Source: Haematobia irritans (Eukaryota; Arthropoda; Insecta; Diptera; Muscidae). From it: 64,000 nt of DNA. Below are positions 47,510 to 61,000 of the stretch, piece after piece. The notes under the pieces were generated by a model. The model was not told where the DNA came from, searched no databases, and saw nothing but the letters and a program-made list of their open reading frames with translations. The first letter of the stretch is position 1, and each line of letters opens with the position of its first letter. The DNA lies in assembly GCF_050003625.1 (NCBI RefSeq), contig NW_027445852.1, forward strand, positions 930,001-994,000. Reading direction: 5' to 3'. Position numbers and translations under genes: made by a program.

Positions 47510-50040
47510 TTGAGGTCCTTTTGGCTCTAGGACGCATATTTAAGGAGTTATGGCCAAAATAAGTTTTTCATATAAAAATTTCATTTTTTTTGAGGATGTT
47601 CGTCGAAATTTGGATTTTTTGGAGGTGGTCACGAATTGAGGTCCTTTTGGCTCTAGGACGCATATTTAAGGAGTTATGGCCCAAAATAAGTTTTTCATAT
47701 AAAAATTTCAATTTTTTGAGGATTTTCGTCGAAATTTGGATTTTTTGGGGGTGGTCACGAATTGAGGTCCTTTTGGCTCTAGGACGCATATTTAAGGAGT
47801 TATGGCCAAAATAAGTTTTTCATATAAAAATTTCAATTTTTTGAGGATTTTCATCAAAATTTTGATTTTTTGGGAGTGATCACGAATTGAGGTCCTTTTG
47901 GCTCTAGGACGCATATTTAAGGAGTTATGGCCAAAATTAGGTTTTTATATAAAAATTTCATTCTTTTGAGGATTTTCGTCGAAATTTTGATTTTTTGGGG
48001 GTGGTCACGAATTGAGGTCCTTTTGGCTCTAGGACGCATATTTAAGGAGTTATGGCCAAAATAAGTTTTTCATATAAAAATTTCAATTTTTTGAGGATTT
48101 TCATCAAAATTTTGATTTTTTGGGGATGGTCACGAATTGAGGTCCTTTTGGCTCTAGGACGCATATTAAAGGAGTTATGGCCAAAATAAGTTTTTCATAT
48201 AAAAATTTCAATTTTTTGAGGATTTTCATCAAAATTTTGATTTTTTGGGGGTGGTCACGAATTGAGGTCCTTTTGACGCTAGGACGCATATTTAAGGAGT
48301 TATGGCCCAAAATAAGTTTTTCATATAAAAATTTAAATTTTTTGAGGATTTTCATCAAAATTTTGATTTTTTGGGAGTGATCACGAATTGAGGTCCTTTT
48401 GGCGCTAGGACGCATATTTAAGGAGTTATGGCCCAAAATAAGTTTTTCATATAAAAATTTCAATTTTTTGAGGATTTTCATCAAAATTTGGATTTTTTGG
48501 GGGTGGTCACGAATTGAGGTCCTTTTGGCTCTAGGACGCATATTTAAGGAGTTATGGCCAAAATAAGTTTTTCATATAAAAATTTCATTTTTTTGAGGAT
48601 TTTCGTCGAAATTTTGATTTTTTGGGAGTGATCACGAATTGAGGTCCTTTTGGCTCTAGGACGCATATTTAAGGGGTTATGGCCACAATAAGTTTTTCAT
48701 ATAAAAATTTCAATTTTCTGAGGATTTTCATCAAAATTTTGATTTTTTGGGAGTGATCACGAATTGAGGTCCTTTTGGCTCTAGGACGCATATTTAAGGA
48801 GTTATGGGCAAAATAAGTTTTTCATATAAAAATTTCATTTTTTTGAGGATTTTCGTCGAAATTTTGATTTTTTGGGGGTGGTCACGAATTGAGGTCCTTT
48901 TGGCTCTAGGACGCATATTTAAGGAGTTATGGCCAAAATAAGTTTTTCATATAAAAATTTCATTTTTTTTGAGGATGTTCGTCGAAATTTGGATTTTTTG
49001 GGGGTGGTCACGAATTGAGGTCCTTTTGGCTCTAGGACGCATATTTAAGGAGTTATGGCCCAAAATAAGTTTTTCATATAAAAATTTCAATTTTTTGAGG
49101 ATTTTCGTCGAAATTTGGATTTTTTGGGGGTGGTCACGAATTGAGGTCCTTTTGGCTCTAGGACGCATATTTAAGGAGTTATGGCCAAAATAAGTTTTTC
49201 ATATAAAAATTTCAATTTTTTGAGGATTTTCATCAAAATTTTGATTTTTTGGGAGTGATCACGAATTGAGGTCCTTTTGGCTCTAGGACGCATATTTAAG
49301 GAGTTATGGCCAAAATAAGTTTTTCATATAAAAATTTCATTTTTTTGAGGATTTTCGTCGAAATTTTGATTTTTTGGGGGTGGTCACGAATTGAGGTCCT
49401 TTTGGCTCTAGGACGCATATTTAAGGAGTTATGGCCAAAATAAGTTTTTCATATAAAAATTTCAATTTTTTGAGGATTTTCATCAAAATTTTGATTTTTT
49501 GGGGATGGTCACGAATTGAGGTCCTTTTGGCTCTAGGACGCATATTAAAGGAGTTATGGCCAAAATAAGTTTTTCATATAAAAATTTCAATTTTTTGAGG
49601 ATTTTCATCAAAATTTTGATTTTTTGGGGGTGGTCACGAATTGAGGTCCTTTTGACGCTAGGACGCATATTTAAGGAGTTATGGCCCAAAATAAGTTTTT
49701 CATATAAAAATTTAAATTTTTTGAGGATTTTCATCAAAATTTTGATTTTTTGGGAGTGATCACGAATTGAGGTCCTTTTGGCGCTAGGACGCATATTTAA
49801 GGAGTTATGGCCCAAAATAAGTTTTTCATATAAAAATTTCAATTTTTTGAGGATTTTCATCAAAATTTGGATTTTTTGGGGGTGGTCACGAATTGAGGTC
49901 CTTTTGGCTCTAGGACGCATATTTAAGGAGTTATGGCCAAAATAAGTTTTTCATATAAAAATTTCATTTTTTTGAGGATTTTCGTCGAAATTTTGATTTT
50001 TTGGGAGTGATCACGAATTGAGGTCCTTTTGGCTCTAGGA
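47510..50040 (+). repeat. Pair of HOR copies 1,379 bp apart (11 monomers)
   Basis: The copies are about 47510-48660 and 48890-50040, with two unrelated monomers between. Shared rare markers exactly 1,379 bp apart are an eight-T TTTGAGGATGTTCG monomer (47583 and 48962), CATATTAAAGG (48164 and 49543) and TTTTGACGCTAGG (48272 and 49651). The excess of four over 1,375 bp is explained by three GGCCC insertions and one extra T. The left copy alone has GGAGGTGG near 47621 and AAAATTAGGTTTTTAT near 47933. Confidence 0.85.
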
Positions 50041-53000
50041 AGCATATTTAAGGAGTTATGGCCAAAATAAGTTTTTCATATAAAAATTTCAATTTTTTGA
50101 GGATTTTCATCAAAATTTTGATTTTTTGGGAGTGATCACGAATTGAGGTCCTTTTGGCGCTAGGACGCATATTTAAGGAGTTATGGCCCAAAATAAGTTT
50201 TTCATATAAAAATTTCAATTTTTTGAGGATTTTCATCAAAATTTGGATTTTTTGGGGGTGGTCACGAATTGAGGTCCTTTTGGCTCTAGGACGCATATTT
50301 AAGGAGTTATGGCCAAAATAAGTTTTTCATATAAAAATTTCATTTTTTTGAGGATTTTCGTCGAAATTTTGATTTTTTGGGAGTGATCACGAATTGAGGT
50401 CCTTTTGGCTCTAGGACGCATATTTAAGGAGTTATGGCCAAAATAAGTTTTTCATATAAAATTTCAATTTTTTGAGGATTTTCGTCGAAATTTGGATTTA
50501 TTGGGGGTGGTCACGAATTGAGGTCCTTTTGGCTCTAGGACGCATATTTAAGGAGTTATGGCCAAAATAAGTTTTTCATATAAATTTCAATTTTTTGAGG
50601 ATTTTCGTCGAAATTTGGATTTTTTGGGGGTGGTCACGAATTGAGGTCATTTTGGCTCTGGGACGCATATTTAAGGAGTTATGGCCAAAATAAGTTTTTC
50701 ATATAAAAATTTCAATTTTTTGATGATTTTCGTCGAAATTTGGATTTTTTGGGGGTGGTCACGAATTGAGGTCCTTTTGGCTCTAGGACGCATATTTAAG
50801 GAGTTATGGCCAAAATAAGTTTTTCATATACAAATTTAAATTTTTTGAGGATTTTCATCAAAATTTTGATTTTTTGGGAGTGATCACGAATTGAGGTCCT
50901 TTTGGCTCTAGGACGCATATTTAAGGAGTTATGGCCAAAATAAGTTTTTCATATAAAAATTTCATTTTTTTGAGGATTTTCGTCGAAATTTTGATTTTTT
51001 GGGGGTGGTCACGAATTGAGGTCCTTTTGGCTCTAGGACGCATATTTAAGGAGTTATGGCCAAAATAAGTTTTTCATATAAAAATTTCAATTTTTTGAGG
51101 ATTTTCATCAAAATTTTGATTTTTTGGGGGTGGTCACGAATTGAGGTCCTTTTGGCTCTAGGACGCATATTTAAGGAGTTATGGCCAAAATAAGTTTTTC
51201 ATATAAAATTTCAATTTTTTGAGGATTTTCGTCGAAATTTGGATTTATTGGGGGTGATCACGAATTGAGGTCCTTTTGGCTCTAGGACGCATATTTAAGG
51301 AGTTATGGCCAAAATAAGTTTTTTATATAAAAATTTCAATTTTTTGAGGATTTTCATCAAAATTTGGATTTTTTGGGGGTGGTCACGAATTGAGGTCCTT
51401 TTGGCTCTAGGACGCATATTTAAGGAGTTATGGCCCAAAATAAGTTTTTCATATAAAAATTTCAATTTTTTGAGGATTTTCGTCGAAATTTGGATTTTTT
51501 GGGGGTGGTCACGAATTGAGGTCATTTTGGCTCTAGGACGCATATTTAAGGAGTTATGGCCAAAATAAGTTTTTCATATAAAAATTTAAATTTTTTGAGG
51601 ATTTTCATCAAAATTTTGATTTTTTGGGAGTGATCACGAATTGAGGTCCTTTTGGCTCTAGGACGCATATTTAAGGAGTTATGGGCAAAATAAGTTTTTC
51701 ATATAAAAATTTCATTTTTTTGAGGATTTTCGTCGAAATTTGGATTTTTTGGGGGTGGTCACGAATTGAGGTCCTTTTGGCTATAGGACGCATATTTAAG
51801 GAGTTATGGCCAAAATAAGTTTTTCATATAAAAATTTCAATTTTTTGAGGATTTTCATCAAAATTTTGATTTTTTGGGAGTGATCACGAATTGAGGTCCT
51901 TTTGGCTCTAGGACGCATATTTAAGGAGTTATGGCCCAAAATAAATTTTTCATATAAAAATTTCAATTTTTTGAGGATTTTCGTCGAAATTTGGATTTTT
52001 TGGGGGTGGTCACGAATTGAGGTCCTTTTGGCTCTAGGACGCATATTTAAAGAGTTATGGCCAAAATAAGTTTTTCATATAAAAATTTCAATTTTTTGAG
52101 GATTTTCATCAAAATTTTGATTTTTTGGGAGTGATCACGAATTGAGGTCCTTTTGGCTCTAGGACGCATATTTAAGGAGTTATGGCCAAAATAAGTTTTT
52201 CATATAAAAATTTCATTTTTTTGAGGATTTTCGTCGAAATTTTGATTTTTTGGGGGTGGTCACGAATTGAGGTCCTTTTGGCTCTAGGACGCATATTTAA
52301 GGAGTTATGGCCAAAATAAGTTTTTCATATAAAAATTTCAATTTTTTGAGGATTTTCATCAAAATTTTGATTTTTTGGGGATGGTCACGAATTGAGGTCC
52401 TTTTGGCTCTAGGACGCATATTTAAGGAGTTATGGCCAAAATAAGTTTTTCATATAAAAATTTAAATTTTTTGAGGATTTTCATCAAAATTTTGATTTTT
52501 TGGGGATGGTCACGAATTGAGGTCCTTTTGGCTCTAGGACGCATATTTAAGGAGTTATGGCCAAAATAAGTTTTTTATATAAAAATTTCAATTTTTTGAG
52601 GATTGTCATCAAAATTTTGATTTTGTGGGAGTGATCACGAATTGAGGTCCTTTTGGCTCTAGGACGCATATTTAAGGAGTTATGGCCAAAATAAGTTTTT
52701 CATATAAAAATTTCATTTTTTTGAGGATGTTCGTCGAAATTTGGATTTTTTGGGGGTGGTCACGAATTGAGGTCCTTTTGGCTCTAGGACGCATATTTAA
52801 GGAGTTATGGCCAAAATAAGTTTTTCATATAAAAATTTCAATTTTTTGAGGATTTTCGTCGAAATTTGGATTTTTTGGGGGTGGTCACGAATTGAGGTCC
52901 TTTTGGCTCTAGGACGCATATTTAAGGAGTTATGGCCAAAATAAGTTTTTCATATAAAAATTTAAATTTTTTGAGGATTTTCATCAAAATTTTGATTTTT

Positions 53001-54589
53001 TGGGAGTGATCACGAATTGAGGTCCTTTTGGCTCTAGGACGCATATTTAAGGAGTTATGGCCAAAATAAGTTTTTCATATAAAAATTTCATTTTTTTGAG
53101 GATGTTCGTCGAAATTTGGATTTTTTGGGGGTGGTCACGAATTGAGGTCCTTTTGGCTCTAGGACGCATATTTAAGGAGTTATGGCCAAAATAAGTTTTT
53201 CATATAAAAATTTCAATTTTTTGAGGATTTTCATCAAAATTTTGATTTTTTGGGGATGGTCACGAATTGAGGTCCTTTTGGCTCTAGGACGCATATTTAA
53301 GGAGTTATGGCCAAAATAAGTTTTTCATATAAAAATTTAATTTTTTTGAGGATTTTCGTCGAAATTTGGATTTTTTGGGGGTGGTCACGAATTGAGGTCC
53401 TTTTGGCTCTAGGACGCATATTTAAGGAGTTATGGCCAAAATAAGTTTTTCATATAAAAATTTCATTTTTTTGAGGATTTTCATCAAAATTTTGATTTTT
53501 TGGGAGTGATCACGAATTGAGGTCCTTTTGGCTCTAGGACGCATATTTAAGGAGTTATGGCCAAAATAAGTTTTTCATATAAAAATTTCAATTTTTTGAG
53601 GATTTTCATCAAAATTTTGATTTTTTGGGGATGGTCACGAATTGAGGTCCTTTTGGCGCTAGGACGCATATTTAAGGAGTTATGGCCAAAATAAGTTTTT
53701 CATATAAAAATTTCAATTTTTTGAGGATTTTCATCAAAATTTTGATTTTTTGGGGATGGTCACGAATTGAGGTCCTTTTGGCTCTAGGACGCATATTTAA
53801 GGAGTTATGGCCAAAATAAGTTTTTCATATAAAAATTTCATTTTTTTGAGGATTGTCATCAAAATTTTGATTTTGTGGGAGTGATCACGAATTGAGGTCC
53901 TTTTGGCTCTAGGACGCATATTTAAGGAGTTATGGCCAAAATAAGTTTTTCATATAAAAATTTCATTTTTTTGAGGATTTTCGTCGAAATTTGGATTTTT
54001 TGGGGGTGGTCACGAATTGAGGTCCTTTTGGCTCTAGGACGCATATTTAAGGAGTTATGGCCAAAATAAGTTTTTCATATAAAAATTTCAATTTTTTGAG
54101 GATTTTCATCAAAATTTTGATTTTTTGGGGATGATCACGAATTGAGGTCCTTTTGGCTCTAGGACGCATATTTAAGGAGTTATGGCCAAAATAAGTTTTT
54201 CATATAAAAATTTCAATTTTTTGAGGTTTTTCGTCGAAATTTTGATTTTTTGGGGATGGTCACGAATTGAGGTCCTTTTGGCTCTAGGACGCATATTTAA
54301 GGAGTTATGGCCAAAATAAGTTTTTTATATAAAAATTTCAATTTTTTGAGGATTTTCATCAAAATTTTGATTTTTTGGGAGTGATCACGAATTGAGGTCC
54401 TTTTGGCTCTTGGACGCATATTTAAGGAGTTATGGCCAAAATAAGTTTCTCATATAAAAATTTCTATTTTTTGAGGATTTTCATCAAAATTTTGATTTTT
54501 TGGGAGTGATCACGAATTGAGGGCCTTTTGGCTCTAGGACGCATATTTAAGGAGTTATGGCCAAAATAAGTTTTTCATATAAAAATTTC
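50041..54589 (+). repeat. Mixed monomer domain
   Basis: About 36 monomers. The series at about 50440-50930 (GGATTTATTGG, then ATATAAATTTC, then GTCA with GGGACGC, then TTTAAATTT) matches about 34955-35445, 15,486 bp to the left. 50942-52042 matches 46060-47160. The rest has no clear period. Confidence 0.65.
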
Positions 54590-57500
54590 AATTTTTTGAG
54601 GATTTTCGTCGAAATTTGGATTTTTTGGGGGTGGTCACGAATTGAGGTCATTTTGGCTCTAGGACGCATATTTAAGGAGTTATGGCCAAAATAAGTTTTT
54701 TGTATAAAAATTTCAATTTTTTGAGGATTTTCATCAAAATTTGGATTTTTTGGGGGTGGTCACGAATTGAGGTCCTTTTGGCTCTAGGACGCATATTTAA
54801 GGAGTTATGGCCCAAAATAAGTTTTTCATATAAAAATTTCAATTTTTTGAGGATTTTCGTCGAAATTTGGATTTTTTGGGGGTGGTCACGAATTGAGGTC
54901 ATTTTGGCTCTGGGACGCATATTTAAGGAGTTATGGCCAAAATAAGTTTTTCATATAAAAATTTCAATTTTTTGAGGATTTTCGTCGAAATTTGGATTTT
55001 TTGGGGGTGGTCACGAATTGAGGTCCTTTTGGCTCTAGGACGCATATTTAAGGAGTTATGGCCAAAATAAGTTTTTCATATAAAAATTTAAATTTTTTGA
55101 GGATTTTCATCAAAATTTTGATTTTTTGGGAGTGATCACGAATTGAGGTCCTTTTGGCTCTAGGACGCATATTTAAGGAGTTATGGCCAAAATAAGTTTT
55201 TCATATAAAAATTTAATTTTTTTGAGGATTTTCGTCGAAATTTTGATTTTTTGGGGGTGGTCACGAATTGAGGTCCTTTTGGCTCTAGGACGCATATTTA
55301 AGGAGTTGTGGCCAAAATAAGTTTTTCATATAAAAATTTCAATTTTTTGAGGATTTTCGTCGAAATTTGGATTTTTTGGGGATGGTCACGAATTGAGGTC
55401 CTTTTGGCTCTAGGACGCATATTTAAGGAGTTATGGCCAAAATAAGTTTATCATATAAAAATTTCTATTTTTTGAGGATTTCATAAAAATTTTGATTTTT
55501 TGGGGATGGTCACGAATTGAGGTCCTTTTGGCTCTAGGACGCATATTTAAGGAGTTATGGCCAAAATAAGTTTTTCATATAAAAATTTCAATTTTTTGAG
55601 GATTTTCGTCGAAATTTGGATTTTTTGCGGGTGGTCACGAATTGAGGTCCTTTTGGCTCTAGGACGCATATTTAAGGAGTTATGGCCCAAAATAAGTTTT
55701 TCATATAAATTTCAATTTTTTGAGGATTTTCGTCGAAATTTGGATTTTTTGGGGGTGGTCACGAATTGAGGTCATTTTGGCTCTAGGACGCATATTTAAG
55801 GAGTTATGGCCAAAATAAGTTTTTTGTATAAAAATTTCAATTTTTTGAGGATTTTCATCAAAATTTGGATTTTTTGGGGGTGGTCACGAATTGAGGTCCT
55901 TTTGGCTCTAGGACGCATATTTAAGGAGTTATGGCCCAAAATAAGTTTTTCATATAAAAATTTCAATTTTTTGAGGATTTTCGTCGAAATTTGGATTTTT
56001 TGGGGGTGGTCACGAATTGAGGTCATTTTGGCTCTGGGACGCATATTTAAGGAGTTATGGCCAAAATAAGTTTTTCATATAAAAATTTCAATTTTTTGAG
56101 GATTTTCGTCGAAATTTGGATTTTTTGGGGGTGGTCACGAATTGAGGTCCTTTTGGCTCTAGGACGCATATTTAAGGAGTTATGGCCAAAATAAGTTTTT
56201 CATATAAAAATTTAAATTTTTTGAGGATTTTCATCAAAATTTTGATTTTTTGGGAGTGATCACGAATTGAGGTCCTTTTGGCTCTAGGACGCATATTTAA
56301 GGAGTTATGGCCAAAATAAGTTTTTCATATAAAAATTTAATTTTTTTGAGGATTTTCGTCGAAATTTTGATTTTTTGGGGGTGGTCACGAATTGAGGTCC
56401 TTTTGGCTCTAGGACGCATATTTAAGGAGTTGTGGCCAAAATAAGTTTTTCATATAAAAATTTCAATTTTTTGAGGATTTTCGTCGAAATTTGGATTTTT
56501 TGGGGATGGTCACGAATTGAGGTCCTTTTGGCTCTAGGACGCATATTTAAGGAGTTATGGCCAAAATAAGTTTATCATATAAAAATTTCTATTTTTTGAG
56601 GATTTCATAAAAATTTTGATTTTTTGGGGATGGTCACGAATTGAGGTCCTTTTGGCTCTAGGACGCATATTTAAGGAGTTATGGCCAAAATAAGTTTTTC
56701 ATATAAAAATTTCAATTTTTTGAGGATTTTCGTCGAAATTTGGATTTTTTGCGGGTGGTCACGAATTGAGGTCCTTTTGGCTCTAGGACGCATATTTAAG
56801 GAGTTATGGCCCAAAATAAGTTTTTCATATAAATTTCAATTTTTTGAGGATTTTCGTCGAAATTTGGATTTTTTGGGGGTGGTCACGAATTGAGGTCCTT
56901 TTGGCTCTAGGACGCATATTTAAGGAGTTATGGCCCAAAATAAGTTTTTCATATAAAAATTTCAATTTTTTGAGGATTTTCGTCGAAATTTGGATTTTTT
57001 GGGGGTGGTCACGAATTGAGGTCATTTTGGCTCTGGGACGCATATTTAAGGAGTTATGGCCAAAATAAGTTTTTCATATAAAAATTTCAATTTTTTGAGG
57101 ATTTTCGTCGAAATTTGGATTTTTTGGGGGTGGTCACGAATTGAGGTCATTTTGGCTCTGGGACGCATATTTAAGGAGTTATGGCCAAAATAAGTTTTTC
57201 ATATAAAAATTTCAATTTTTTGAGGATTTTCGTCGAAATTTGGATTTTTTGGGGGTGGTCACGAATTGAGGTCCTTTTGGCTCTAGGACGCATATTTAAG
57301 GAGTTATGGCCAAAATAAGTTTTTCATATAAAAATTTAAATTTTTTGAGGATTTTCATCAAAATTTTGATTTTTTGGGAGTGATCACGAATTGAGGTCCT
57401 TTTGGCTCTAGGACGCATATTTAAGGAATTATGGCCAAAATAAGTTTTTCATATAAAAATTTCATTTTTTTGAGGATTTTCGTCGAAATTTTGATTTTTT

Positions 57501-58095
57501 GGGGGTGGTCACGAATTGAGGTCCTTTTGGCTCTAGGACGCATATTTAAGGAGTTGTGGCCAAAATAAGTTTTTCATATAAAAATTTCAATTTTTTGAGG
57601 ATTTTCGTCGAAATTTGGATTTTTTGGGGATGGTCACGAATTGAGGTCCTTTTGGCTCTAGGACGCATATTTAAGGAGTTATGGCCAAAATAAGTTTCTC
57701 ATATAAAAATTTCTATTTTTTGAGGATTTCATCAAAATTTTGATTTTTTGGGGATGGTCACGAATTGAGGTCCTTTTGGCTCTAGGACGCATATTTAAGG
57801 AGTTATGGCCAAAATAAGTTTTTCATATAAAAATTTCATTTTTTTGAGGATTTTCATCAAAATTTTGATTTTTTGGGGATGGTCACGAATTGAGGTCCTT
57901 TTGGCTCTAGGACGCATATTTAAGGAGTTATGGCCAAAATAAGTTTTTCATATAAAAATTTCAATTTTTTGAGGATTTTCGTCGAAATTTGGATTTTTTG
58001 CGGGTGGTCACGAATTGAGGTCCTTTTGGCTCTAGGACGCATATTTAAGGAGTTATGGCCCAAAATAAGTTTTTCATATAAATTTCAATTTTTTG
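54590..58095 (+). repeat. Three copies of a 1,124-bp (9-monomer) HOR, third with an extra monomer
   Basis: The copies are about 54590-55713, 55714-56837 and 56838-58095. TTTTTTGTATAAA lies at 54698 and 55822, TTTATCATATAAA at 55449 and 56573, GTTGTGG at 55305, 56429 and 57553, and TTTGCGGG at 55627, 56751 and 58000. The last interval is 1,249 bp because the third copy holds an extra TTTCATTTT/CATCA monomer near 57.83 kb. A smaller repeat of its end, 499 bp on, follows at about 58.34-58.7 kb. Confidence 0.85.
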
Positions 58096-61000
58096 AGGAT
58101 TTTCGTCGAAATTTAGATTTTTTGGGGGTGGTCACGAATTGAGGTCCTTTTGGCTCTAGGACGCATATTTAAGGAGTTATGGCCAAAATAAGTTTTTCAT
58201 ATAAAAATTTCAATTTTTTGAGGATTTTCGTCGAAATTTGGATTTTTTGGGGGTGGTCACGAATTGAGGTCCTTTTGGCTCTAGGACGCATATTTAAGGA
58301 GTTATGGCCAAAATAAGTTTTTCATATAAAAATTTCAATTTTTTGAGGATTTTCATCAAAATTTTGATTTTTTGGGGATGGTCACGAATTGAGGTCCTTT
58401 TGGCTCTAGGACGCATATTTAAGGAGTTATGGCCAAAATAAGTTTTTCATATAAAAATTTCAATTTTTTGAGGATTTTCGTCGAAATTTGGATTTTTTGG
58501 GGGTGGTCACGAATTGAGGTCCTTTTGGCTCTAGGACGCATATTTAAGGAGTTATGGCCCAAAATAAGTTTTTCATATAAATTTCAATTTTTTGAGGATT
58601 TTCGTCGAAATTTGGATTTTTTGGGGGTGGTCACGAATTGAGGTCCTTTTGGCTCTAGGACGCATATTTAAGGAGTTATGGCCAAAATAAGTTTTTCATA
58701 TAAAAATTTCAATTTTTTGAGGATTTTCGTCGAAATTTGGATTTTTTGGGGGTGGTCACGAATTGAGGTCCTTTTGGCTCTAGGACGCATATTTAAGGAG
58801 TTATGGCCAAAATAAGTTTTTCATATAAAAATTTCAATTTTTTGAGGATTTTCATCAAAATTTTGATTTTTTGGGAGTGATCACGAATTGAGGTCCTTTT
58901 GGCTCTAGGAAGCATATTTAAGGAGTTATGGCCAAAATAAGTTTTTCATATAAAAATTTAAATTTTTTGAGGATTTTCGTCGAAATTTTGATTTTTTGGG
59001 GGTGGTCACGAATTGAGGTCCTTTTGGCTCTAGGACGCATATTTAAGGAGTTATGGCCAAAATAAGTTTTTCATATAAAAATTTAAATTTTTTGAGGATT
59101 TTCATCAAAATTTTGATTTTTTGGGGGTGGTCACGAATTGAGGTCCTTTTGGCTCTAGGACGCATATTTAAGGAGTTATGGCCAAAATAAGTTTTTCATA
59201 TAAAAATTTCAATTTTTTGAGGATTTTCGTCGAAATTTGGATTTTTTGGGGGTGGTCACGAATTGAGGTCCTTTTGGCTCTAGGACGCATATTTAAGGAG
59301 TTATGGCCAAAATAAGTTTTTCATATAAAAATTTCATTTTTTTTTGAGAATTTTCGTTGAAATTTGGATTTTTTGGGGGTGGTCACGAATTGAGGTCCTT
59401 TTGGCTCTAGGACGCATATTTAAGGAGTTATGGCCAAAATAAGTTTTTCATATAAAAATTTCAATTTTTTTGAGGATTGTCATCAAAATTTTGATTTTTT
59501 GGGAGTGATCACGAATTGAGGTCCTTTTGGCTCTAGGACGCATATTTAAGGAGTTATGGCCAAAATAAGTTTTTCATATAAAAATTTCAATTTTTTGAGG
59601 ATTGTCATCAAAATTTTGATTTTTTGGGGATGGTCACGAATTGAGGTCCTTTTGGCTCTAGGACGCATATTTAAGGAGTTATGGCCAAAATAAGTTTTTT
59701 ATATAAAAATTTCAATTTTTTGAGGATTTTCATCAAAATTTTGATTTTTTGGGAGTGATCACGAATTGAGGTCCTTTTGGCTCTGGGACGCATATTTAAG
59801 GAGTTATGGCCAAAATAAGTTTCTCATATAAAAATTTCTATTTTATGAGGATTTCATCAAAATTTTGATTTTTTGGGGGTGGTCACGAATTGAGGTCATT
59901 TTGGCTCTAGGACGCATATTTAAGGAGTTATGGCCAAAATAAGTTTTTCATATAAAAATTTAAATTTTTTGAGGATTTTCATCAAAATTTTGATTTTTTG
60001 GGGATGGTCACGAATTGAGGTCCTTTTGGCTCTAGGACGCATATTTAAGGAGTTATGGCCAAAATAAGTTTTTCATATAAAAATTTAAATTTTTTGAGGA
60101 TTTTCGTCGAAATTTGGATTTTTTGGGGGTGGTCACGAATTGAGGTCCTTTTGGCTCTAGGACGCATATTTAAGGAGTTATGGCCAAAATAAGTTTTTCA
60201 TATAAAAATTTCAATTTTTTGAGGATTTTCGTCGAAATTTGGATTTTTTGGGGGTGGTCACGAATTGAGGTCCTTTTGGCTCTAGGACGCATATTTAAGG
60301 AGTTATGGCCAAAATAAGTTTTTCATATAAAAATTTCAATTTTTTGAGGATTTTCATCAAAATTTGGATTTTTTGGGGGTGGTCACGAATTGAGGTCCTT
60401 TTGGCTCTAGGACGCATATTTAAGGAGTTATGGCCAAAATAAGTTTTTCATATAAAAATTTCAATTTTTTGAGGATTTTCGTCGAAATTTGGATTTTTTG
60501 GGGGTGGTCACGAATTGAGGTCCTTTTGGCTCTAGGACGCATATTTAAGGAGTTATGGCCAAAATAAGTTTTTCATATAAAAATTTAAATTTTTTGAGGA
60601 TTTTCGTCGAAATTTGGATTTTTTGGGGGTGGTCACGAATTGAGGTCATTTTGGCTCTAGGACGCATATTTAAGGAGTTATGGCCAAAATAAGTTTTTCA
60701 TATAAAATTTCAATTTTTTGAGGATTTTCGTCGAAATTTGGATTTTTTGGGGGTGGTCACGAATTGAGGTCCTTTTGGCTCTAGGACGCATATTTAAGGA
60801 GTTATGGCCAAAATAAGTTTCTCATATAAAAATTTCTATTTTTTGAGGATTTCATCAAAATTTTGATTTTTTGGGGATGGTCACGAATTGAGGTCATTTT
60901 GGCTCTAGGACGCATATTTAAGGAGTTATGGCCAAAATAAGTTTCTCATATAAAAATTTCTATTTTTTTAAGAATTTCATCAAAATTTTGATTTTTTGGG

